From Pictodentalium vernedei (lineage: Eukaryota > Mollusca > Scaphopoda > Dentaliida > Dentaliidae), in contig CM062296.1 of the NCBI GenBank assembly GCA_031216915.1, positions 452,786,287 through 452,850,286 on the forward strand: a stretch of 64,000 bases of DNA, read 5' to 3'. The position numbers and the translations under genes were made by a program. How positions within the stretch are numbered: position 1 is the stretch's first letter; every line of letters starts with the position of its first letter. This document shows positions 34,391 through 42,198 of this stretch, piece after piece. Below the pieces are notes generated by a model. The model was not told where the DNA came from and did no database searches. It saw nothing but the letters and a program-made list of their open reading frames with translations.

Positions 34391-34638
34391 ACTGTTAGAG
34401 TGCTGGCAGCCCATATTTAGGCTTTATTCTGAAGTGCAGGTGCTGCAACTTAAAGCCATCATTTTTGGTGGATGAGCTTCATACATGTATTACCTTTGAA
34501 GTTAAATAATTGTGTCTGTCAGCATTTGCCTTGCTACAATCATGAGAGAGTGCCTATGGACACTATCTCATGAATTGTAACAAGGCAAAGGCACATGAAC
34601 AAAGTTTGATGAGTAAGAATAATTCAGCACTCTACCAG
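34391..34638. mobile_element. P2 palindrome element, empty at the P1 site
   Basis: The right TTAA is at 34639-34642; the left is TTGA. The hairpin ATCATGAGAGAGTGCC pairs with GGACACTATCTCATGA. It carries a single TTAA at 34450-34453, where the copy at 13420 has P1 inserted. Confidence 0.65.
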
Positions 34639-34829
34639 TTAAAAAGTATGATGATGAATATGGGATTTCATGAGATGCCCCTTCCTGTAATAAGGTATAG
34701 CAGTACTAGTCTGGTAGTTTCAGCATAACTGAGCCGATGTCATCTTTCGATTTCATTCTGCATGTAATGTGTGCTACACTGCACAATGTTGACATTGTTG
34801 ATACATAGCTTTGTTGGCTTACCTCACTA

Positions 34830-35194
34830 TTTATTTATTTATTTATTTATTGGGGTTTAATGACACTTCCAACAGTCAACGTCACCTCGTGTCGGATAGT
34901 TTTACAGGTGGAGGAAGCCAAAGTACTCAGAGAGAACCACCGAGCAACAGCGTGCTACTGTAAGGCTCCCCCAACATACTAACTCCACACAAGCAGGGTT
35001 AGCACAGGTTGAAGACAAGTGCACCATCAACGTGCAGTACACCTTGGTACACAACGCAACCGTGCCCCACATGGGCAAAGGGGGTGAAATGTCTTGCCCA
35101 AGGACACAATGCGGTTGCCGCAAGTGGGATTTGAACAGAGGACCTCTTGGATTGCAGCCTGCACCTCTACCTACTAAGCCACTGCTCCCCACTA
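34830..35194 (-). mobile_element. tRNA-headed SINE (S1 family)
   Basis: Flanked by ACCTCACTA at 34821-34829 and 35195-35203. The tail (TTTA)n is on the left. The minus-strand head at the right has GTGGCTTAGTAGGTAGAGGT and GTTCAAATCCCACTTGC, an altered B box. The body contains GGTGGAGGAAGCCAAAGTAC near 34910. Confidence 0.85.
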
Positions 35195-35204
35195 ACCTCA
35201 CTAA

Positions 35205-36060
35205 ATGCATGGACGAAAGAAACTTTCTATTGAATCAGAACATGGGTGACCGTAAGTATTTGACTGAATGTTAAGATCAAGGATTTTTGGAAACAAATAT
35301 GAGTCATATGCATGGGTGGAAACACTGCGAAATTGACAGTTAGCGTCTCCGTTTGCATTGTTTTGATTGCAGATTAAATCAAGTTGAACACAAACAGAGT
35401 GGGTGTGGGAGTGGGTGTGGGAGTGGGAGTGGGTGAGGTGTGGTGTGGAGGGAAATGACATGGGTTGGCAATGCTGCTTTTCTCAGACACCTATTAATGT
35501 AAAACACAGGATTTCCACTTTTCTGCCTGTACGATAAAAATAAAGTTGCATCACACATGTGGTGATACAAAACATGTTCGATTTCATTTCCAATATAAAC
35601 AGAGAAGGAACCTGTCTAAATAAATCCTGTCATCGTTGGTTGAATGCACCGGAGTCGAGATCACTTGGAAGTTCCAAGTTCCTTATTTAGATTTGTTTAC
35701 CCTGGATATTTAAACAATCAGATTTGAGTAAAAAAAAAAAATAATAACATTCTGACTGCTTGTTCCTTGACAAATACTTTCCACAACTGATCATATAATG
35801 ATGGAGTGTGATAAACTTATTAGCTATTTAAAAAGTTTTTGTTGTGTTATTCCCTACAGTTTAGTCAATATTTGGTGAGTGTGACACTGATCGGCGCCAA
35901 TTGGGTTTGACCAATTGAATGCCATAAAAATTAAAAGGCAAATTAGGGTTAGTACCCCACCACCAAACAGTGATGTCTCATAACAATGAAGGAAATGCAG
36001 CAATTATCCAGTTAAAAAGTGCTTTTAGATCAATTTTCGTGTAGACTGGTTGTTACATGG
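35205..36060. other. Non-coding, with a G-rich minisatellite
   Basis: 35399-35450 is built from GTGGGA/GTGGGTGT units, giving G-triplet runs that could form a quadruplex. On the other strand these read as Ser-His-Thr repeats, which is not a gene. Nothing else was recognised. Confidence 0.55.
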
Positions 36061-36068
36061 GAGGCGTG

Positions 36069-37238
36069 CAGGGACCAGCCGTGACGGTGACTAGGGCGAT
36101 TATGTCGCCCTTCTAAGCCCAAGGTCGCCTAGAAAAATAGTCGGGGCGATTAAAAGTCACCCTCTAAAAATTGGCCAAAACGAGGAAAGGATAAACTGAG
36201 TGATGCGAGGTTTACATGAAAACGATTATTTTCAAAAATCGAATGTGCTCGAGTGTGATAAATGGGCATTTTAGTTCATCAAATAAACGTCCATTTATTT
36301 GAAATCACACGACAATCAATTGTCCATTGTCGCTTTTGGCAGATTTTTTATTTCTATTTTGTTGCGTTTCAGCCGGAGCTTCAAGTGTCAAAACGAAACT
36401 AGGTGACTTACGCGACTCAACAAAATAACCCAGTTTGAAAGTAGCACGGAGTATAGAATCAACCTCCCTGAAAGTAGGTTACGTCGCTTAGGATGCCAGA
36501 AAAAGTATACACAACGGACGTATTTTATAACACAGTATTTTCATTTCATTTTGCTGACGACTGTTAACTGTTGGGCTGTCTATTCCCAGAAAAAAACATG
36601 AATGGAATTGAAACACATGAAAAAAAGCTTTAGTGATGACAAGAAAAGCTTTGTACAGGACACAAGTGTGCATGTGGACAATCTTGAAAAAGGGTCCTCC
36701 TAAACACCGGAATGACACGAAATGACACGGAATGACACCGGAATGCCATAAACATGATGCGCAATGACATTTCTTTTACAAAATACTCGACCCTAGAATG
36801 TATTTTGTTTATTAACTAATAATGTACCTCCCAAGCAACCGTCTTACACCTGGTCCTGTTCACACTTTCAGACTTAGGAAATTATTAGCTTAGTAGACTT
36901 TGGTGAAAGGCAACCACAGGAGGGTGCTGGGGGATTGGCACGAAGAAGAGGGGAGGGGTCATGAAGGAGAGGGTAGCAGTGGGGGATTTTCAGTCAATAA
37001 TTACTTTGTGATTTTTTAACCTGGCACAGATGCATCATAGACAACTGGACCTGGATTATTTGGACGTTAATGGAGGACCACAAATTGAAAATATGAAGGG
37101 GCGGTGGGGGTGGTACATGAATATTCTTAATTTTCCCCACTTGCCTATGAAGTCTCCCTACATGACACTGCAGTCTCCCTATTCTTTCTGGAGGGAGACT
37201 TGAAGTCTCCCTAAAATGCCCCCCTAGGCTGGTCTCTG
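36069..37238. mobile_element. hAT-like non-autonomous DNA transposon
   Basis: The ends CAGGGACCAGCC and GGCTGGTCTCTG are inverted, and a perfect 8-bp target duplication GAGGCGTG flanks them (36061-36068, 37239-37246). An 8-bp duplication with a CAGGG start is typical of hAT elements. Subterminal GTCGCCC/GGGCGAT words at the left and GTCTCCCT repeats at the right resemble hAT transposase-binding repeats. The 1,170 bp hold no recognisable transposase, so it would need one in trans. Confidence 0.8.
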
Positions 37239-37249
37239 GAGGCGTGTGA

Positions 37250-37639
37250 TAAATACAAAACCGCACATACATTTGAATGGGTTAAGAATTATCGCACAAG
37301 ATTGCTTTGGCCCAGGATATTGCGAGAGCTATGTACACATAACACCATGTCACAGATCTACATCATGGACTCCCTGCAAATAAAGCCTATTAGTTTCTAA
37401 AAGTGGATTTGTTACAGATTCAGTATTTCAGTTTTTCTGGTTTGTTTAAATAAAAAGAAATAAACTACAAAACCAAAACTCACAACCAATACCGAAACCG
37501 ATGCAAAATTTCACAACTGAACAGTCTATTTTCAAGAGATGCATTCTGATGGGTAAGGCCACACAAAGTAGATCTTCTGTTTCTCAGGCCATTTTTTGTA
37601 AAACTGCATGTGGGTGGGTGTTTTTTTTTTATCTTATTT
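37250..37639. other. Non-coding spacer
   Basis: AT-rich sequence between the hAT-like element and the repeat at 37640. No exon or bounded repeat was recognised. Confidence 0.45.
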
Positions 37640-37915
37640 TTCATTTTTGTAATTACTTTTTTGTCATCAAAAGTTCATGTTCTTGGTTTGTTTCATTTTT
37701 TAGGCCTCGTAATGTACAGAATAGCATGGGTGGTGGAGTATTTCGTCCCTTGAGTGCAAGAAGGATTTGCAATGCATTAGCAAACTTATCAATTTTATTA
37801 CCTTGGGTAATATATCAGACATAAACCATTTAATTTTGATTTCTTTAAGTTTGCATTGGTTATAAAAAGATAGCATGTGGTAGCCAAAATGACCATGCAG
37901 GAGGGCCTGTGAAAC
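37640..37915 (+). repeat. Dispersed repeat, inverse copy at 51955-52265
   Basis: Words shared in order with the inverse of 51955-52265 include CTTGGTTTGTTTCATTTTTT, GGCCTCGTAATGTACAGAAT, TTGAGTGCAAGAAGGATTTG and CTTTAAGTTTGCATTGGTTA. No family was assigned and no coding capacity is apparent. Confidence 0.65.
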
Positions 37916-37925
37916 AGATTTTTAA

Positions 37926-38156
37926 CCCTTTGAACTCTCGTGGTATCTTCCTTGCCAGTTCAATGGCAGCAATTAAGAGAGTCCATATTCATTATTTGGG
38001 GTAGACCAATCAATATTTTCAATGTGCAGCCTCGGGGCTGCACGTTGAAAATATTGATTGGTCTACCCCACCCATTTATTGAACAGCCATCCTACATAAT
38101 GACATAATGACGTATCATTTTCGTAGCTGGAAAAGTGGCTGCTAGGGTTCAAAGGG
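37926..38156. mobile_element. TTAA-flanked palindrome element (P1-like ends, different core)
   Basis: TTAA at 37922-37925 and 38157-38160. The ends are CCCTTTGAACTCTCG and TAGGGTTCAAAGGG. The central hairpin (about 38010-38070) is AGACCAATCAATATTTTCAA, then GTGCAGCCTCGGGGCTGCAC, then the inverse. A full foldback of more than 55 bp. Confidence 0.8.
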
Positions 38157-38462
38157 TTAACTTTTTGGGCCTAAACACTGAATTTTTGATTTGATGTTTA
38201 TCTGTTGGGGTTATCAAAATAAAAATTTTTGCAATTACGTACAGTACAGGACAGAAATGGCAATTTTTATCTCTGCCAACCCCTAGCTATCCAGTGGATC
38301 TGCCACCCAGAAAAATCTATAAAACAGTATGAAAAGCAAAATTAAAGTCTCATCTGATGCACTGTTAGGCTACTAGTGCTGCAGATGCTGTTTCAAAGAG
38401 TGTAAAAACTACTGTCTGTGTAAAACCTCAACTCCACTCTTTGGTGTTTTTGTAATATTATT

Positions 38463-38800
38463 CCTTTATTTATATATTTGAATATAAGGTCAACTTCAGC
38501 ATCTATGGCTATCATGACACACAAGTATTAAGACAGAACACAATGAAGGTGGAGTATGAGGTACAAGAATCAACAACCCAAGTTGGAGTTCCTCATGTGT
38601 TGGACAAGAGCCGAGAAACAATGGTGGTATAAAAAGTCAAGTTTAATCAATTGTTTATGTTGGACACTGTGGAGGATTTCCACCCCAGGCATTGTTTACC
38701 AGATCTATATATACCAGTGAAACAGAGATTGATTACTGCACGAAACAAGCACACACCAATTCCCAGAAGAACTGATGGGGAAGGAGGAGGGGTTTTCATA
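38463..38800. mobile_element. Diverged S2 SINE-like repeat in the likely TIGAR 3' region
   Basis: It begins CCTTTATTTATATATTTGAA, like the S1 tail, and contains AAGTCAAGTTTAATCAATTG and CACCCCAGGCATTG, as in the S2 copies at 1877 and 32349. On the minus strand the TTTATT near 38465 reads AATAAA and could be the poly(A) signal of the TIGAR gene, about 620 bp past its stop. That signal assignment is tentative. Confidence 0.5.
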
Positions 38801-38919
38801 GTAAGTCTGGGAGGAAACTCCATTCCACACAATGGGTGCTTTCTTTGTGGATCTCTCCCTGTACTGTCCTGTACCTTTTAAATGTGAACTGAATCTTTCA
38901 TTCACTGAAAACATCAAGT

Positions 38920-38976
38920 CTTGTCATCAATTGTTGGAAAGCATTGCATGAGAGCTTTCCAACAAATGATGACAAG
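38920..38976. repeat. Hairpin just downstream of the TIGAR stop
   Basis: TCTTGTCATCAATTGTTGGA and AAGC pair with GCTTTCCAACAAATGATGACA across a short loop. It would lie in the 3' untranslated region of the minus-strand gene about 110 bp after the stop. Its function is unknown. Confidence 0.6.
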
Positions 38977-39082
38977 CCTTGTTCTGGCACTAAACGAACA
39001 ACAAGAATGAAATTTACATTTGACTGGCCTAGAAATTATTCCCACTGAAACTATGCACAATTTGAAAGGCACATTCTCACAA

Positions 39083-40096
39083 TCATTTCTCTTCAGTTTT
39101 CAAATGTTCTCGGTCATGGAAGAGTAGACAGGTGATTATGGAGATCTGGTCTGAGCCATCCATTGTAATAATATACTTTGATATGCCTGTGTTTGGACAA
39201 ACACACAATGATTGTGCCCTCCCACCAGGTATCCTACAGTGGAAATCATCAACAAAATGGCGAACAAATTCCTTCATAACTCCTCCATGACTCAGGACTA
39301 GTATATCAGCTATAATAGGGAGGCTTTCTAAATCATCGAAGCTGTTATTTCTCCCTGAACTTATGCTGGAGACTCGTGTGATTCTTCTTCCTGAACTAGG
39401 GTTTACGGATACATTCGGGCACTTCATTCCTGTACCCAGTGACATGTATGATGCTACCTCCACATTGAATCCACCAGGTGTGTCCTGAATAAAGTTTTCA
39501 GTTTCCCTGGAAGGGCTTTCACAGTCCACGCTTTCACAAAGCAGCTCTTCTACAGTAGGAACACTTTCTGACAACCCTTCAGTGTTTGTATGAACAGAAT
39601 CATCATACAAGTCTGATGGACTGTAGTATCCTGATGAACTGCTTGATTCAGATCTTAATGGAGTTACTTCTTTAGTAACCTCAGGAAAGGTGTCAACACC
39701 TGGTGTGTCAACATCAGGACCGATGTTGAAGCATGCAACTTTTTCTGCACTTTTCTGGGCCATTTCCATGTGATTCTCACATTTTCTGCGTTTCTTAGAG
39801 CTGTCTATTTGATCACCTGACTTAATGAATTCAGTGTAGGTTTGATTAATGTCAGATTTTGATTCCTTTGAGGGAGACAAGTTTTCAGAACTGGACACGA
39901 CATGAAAGTCCTTTTTGTTCGAGTTTATTTCAGTCCCATTGGTAGCAGCACATTTGATGTTGTTTCCATTCTCAAAATCATTAAAAAAGTTTCGTTGTCT
40001 GATGGAGGCTGGCACATAATCTGCTTCTTCTTTCCTGGATAGCTCAATGACAAATTTGCATAAATCACTGAAGAATGACTTGGCCCGAGCTCGGAG
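39083..40096 (-). CDS. TIGAR: TIGAR (fructose-2,6-bisphosphatase) homologue, last coding exon
   Basis: TIGAR is a cytosolic histidine-phosphatase-family enzyme that removes phosphate from fructose-2,6-bisphosphate and lowers glycolytic flux. The exon starts after the acceptor TTTTTAAATTACAG (40097 upward) with LRARAKSFFSDLCKFVIEL, matching the helix after the catalytic region of human TIGAR. It ends with ADILVLSHGGVMKEFVRHF and CVCPNTGISKYIITMD, matching the human block around VVSHGAYMRSL and TPNTGMSLFII. The His in LSHGG corresponds to catalytic His198. Between these blocks lies a Ser/Asn/Glu-rich insert of about 230 residues, far longer than in vertebrate TIGAR and probably disordered. It ends LKTEEK with TGA at 39083-39085. 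The exon begins in phase 0, matching the exon at 52308-52418. Confidence 0.85.
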   Translation of the reverse strand, partial: LRARAKSFFSDLCKFVIELSRKEEADYVPASIRQRNFFNDFENGNNIKCAATNGTEINSNKKDFHVVSSSENLSPSKESKSDINQTYTEFIKSGDQIDSSKKRRKCENHMEMAQKSAEKVACFNIGPDVDTPGVDTFPEVTKEVTPLRSESSSSSGYYSPSDLYDDSVHTNTEGLSESVPTVEELLCESVDCESPSRETENFIQDTPGGFNVEVASYMSLGTGMKCPNVSVNPSSGRRITRVSSISSGRNNSFDDLESLPIIADILVLSHGGVMKEFVRHFVDDFHCRIPGGRAQSLCVCPNTGISKYIITMDGSDQISIITCLLFHDREHLKTEEK

Positions 40097-40323
40097 CTGT
40101 AATTTAAAAATAAAATGAATTAACTCCACTCTCTTGTGTGGAAATGATGAAGAGCAGTTTTTAAAATTTGAATATTCATTTTCATTTTTAGTATCTGCAG
40201 GCCTGAAGCTAGGATCTCAAAATTTTCCGAGATGGTGGGGCAAGAGTTAACATTTTCCGACAGAGCTCCCAGGTTACTGTCCATATGTTTGAACTTGAAA
40301 CCTAACTCAATAAACTTTTTTAA

Positions 40324-40566
40324 CCCTTTACCTAACATGACTGGCAGACTATACTTGCAAATAAAATTCTTGTATAACTAATTTTTTTCATTTTTGCGTC
40401 AAAAACATACCTTATGACCCCTCATTGGAATGAGCTCATGGAGCTCGTTCCAATGAGGGGTCATAAGCTATGTTTTTGAGATAAAAAGAGAAAAAAATAA
40501 TGTTAATTTACTGTTGATTTTTGTGAATACCACTGGCCAGTTTTGGCTGTTATGTTGGGTAAAGGG
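40324..40566. mobile_element. P1 palindrome element in the TIGAR intron
   Basis: TTAA at 40320-40323 and 40567-40570. The ends are CCCTTTACCTAACATGACTG and GTTGGGTAAAGGG. The central hairpin at about 40412-40475 is TTATGACCCCTCATTGGAAT to its inverse through GAGCTCATGGAGCTC. It begins 228 bp into the intron on the acceptor side. Confidence 0.85.
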
Positions 40567-40654
40567 TTAAAACAATATGAAACTATACAGGTCTGAAACT
40601 TTTATTTATTATTATTATTTTAAGAATTACTTTGGTTTAAAGAAAGTAATTCTT

Positions 40655-41071
40655 GCGAGCATGGTGGCTCAGTGCATACGGCATTGACCTTCAAACCGAG
40701 AGGTCCACGGTTCGATCCCCATCAGAGGTAACTATTTATTTATTTATTGGGGTTTAACAACAGTTTTGACAACCAGGGTCACCTTGTGTCAATCCAGAGG
40801 TAACTGCATTGTACTCTTGGGCAAGGCACTTAATCCTGATTGCCCATGTGGAGGTATGTTGGCACTATGTAATAAAGCATACTGCACATCGATGGTTCAC
40901 CTGTCTTCACTCAATGTTAACCCTGCTTGCAACTGTGTGGAGTTAGTATGCTGGGGAGTCTGACATTGCTCAGTGGTTCTCTCCAGGTACACCGGCTTCC
41001 TCCACCCGTAAAACTGTCTGACACAAGGTTACCCTGGCTGTCAAAAGTGTTGTTAAACTCAAATAAATAAA
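40655..41071 (+). mobile_element. Full-length tRNA-headed SINE, itself hit by a SINE fragment
   Basis: The head GCATGGTGGCTCAGTGCATA has a good B box (GGTTCGATCCC at 40709-40719), followed by the S1 body and an AAATAAATAAAT tail. It is interrupted just after the head by 61 bp at 40734-40794. It lies in the TIGAR intron on the strand opposite to the gene. Confidence 0.85.
40734..40794 (-). mobile_element. 61-bp SINE 3' fragment with 11-bp target duplication
   Basis: Its minus-strand sequence is only the last part of an S1-type SINE ending in the (AAAT)n tail. The duplication CAGAGGTAACT lies at 40723-40733 and 40795-40805, so the piece is a complete insertion in its own right, extremely 5'-truncated. 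Confidence 0.88.
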
Positions 41072-41381
41072 TGACTACTCAATTATCATATCCTTATAAG
41101 AGTGCTTTCATCCCAAGAATATTTGAAACATAAGCATTTTTGCATAAGGAAAGCTGTTCTTTTGTCAAACGGTCATCAGTTTTTCAAATGAATGATATTA
41201 GAAGAAAGCTAAAAAATTTATAGTAATTTATATATTTTTTATACTTACCAATGACCCAGACTTAGCTGGTGCTAACTCTAACAAAACCAGGGCCAAACAC
41301 AAATTTTGCCCCCCAATCCCCAAAATTTGCATCCAAAACAAAAAGAAATCATGTCCTAAAGGACCTCCATACTACGCCTCT

Positions 41382-41397
41382 ACTGCGCATGCGCAGT
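41382..41397. promoter_or_regulatory. NRF1-like palindrome in the left inverted end of E2
   Basis: ACTGCGCATGCGCAGT, a perfect palindrome with an NRF1-type core. It is present identically in the right end at 48170-48185, which is the 5' side of the coding strand. A role in driving transcription is inference. Confidence 0.55.
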
Positions 41398-41512
41398 GAC
41401 GCAGTCGTCCCGAAATTGGCGCCAATTATCATTCTTACTGGCAGTGCCTGGTCAGTGCTATGTACTCAGCGGGGAGGCAAGAGTTCCCAACTCCAGGGAG
41501 GGCCATCCCCGT

Positions 41513-41600
41513 CTGGGTCATTGGTAAATATAAAAAATATATAAATTACTATAAATTTTTTAACATTTTTATACTGTACCAATGACCCAGACTTAGCTGA
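41513..41600. repeat. Internal complementary region of E2
   Basis: CTGGGTCATTGGTAAATATA through AAATTTTTTAAC is the inverse of the left end. ATTTTTATACTGTACCAATG through GACTTAGCTG is the inverse of the right end. The layout is the same as in E1 and E3. Confidence 0.9.
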
Positions 41601-42198
41601 ATAGTAAACAGGCTGGAGGGCCTAGGACATAGAGGAAAATCCAATAAGCTCAACTATATAGTAAAGAGGTAACCCCTTAAGGAGAAAAGGAGTATTAGGC
41701 TTTACATGTATCTTTCTTATTTAATATTAAATTAGAAAGATACACTACCCTTAATAATTGAGCACAATAACATTCATGTTCTCTATTAACATCCAGTATA
41801 ACCCTTATACTAATTATTTTTAAAGCAAGCCAATAAATAAAGTAGTCCAGAGAATTGAGACTCTTTATAATCATTTAAAAGTGTCCGAGTATTGTATATT
41901 AAAGCCCGTTTGACACTTGACATATACAAATGCTTCACACCGAGCTACACTTTAAAAATAAGACATGAATGAATTTAAACATTAATATTACACTTTAAAA
42001 CCATCCCGGAAGCGACTCAGAAATACTGACTTGGAGGAGGCATTCCCTTGCTTTTCACTATAAAGCAGGTGACCTAAGGGAACACCCGCCCCCCCCCCCC
42101 CTTCCCCTTGCCCTGGGTCAAATAGCCCAGAGCGAAGAGGGCAGCCGGACGGAGTCACTGCCGGAACAGAAAGCCTGCATAACTATAGTTGCAACTGT

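Noticed and set aside
35201-35461. His/Ser/Thr-repeat protein on the minus strand
   Set aside because: It is the antisense reading of the GTGGGA minisatellite.
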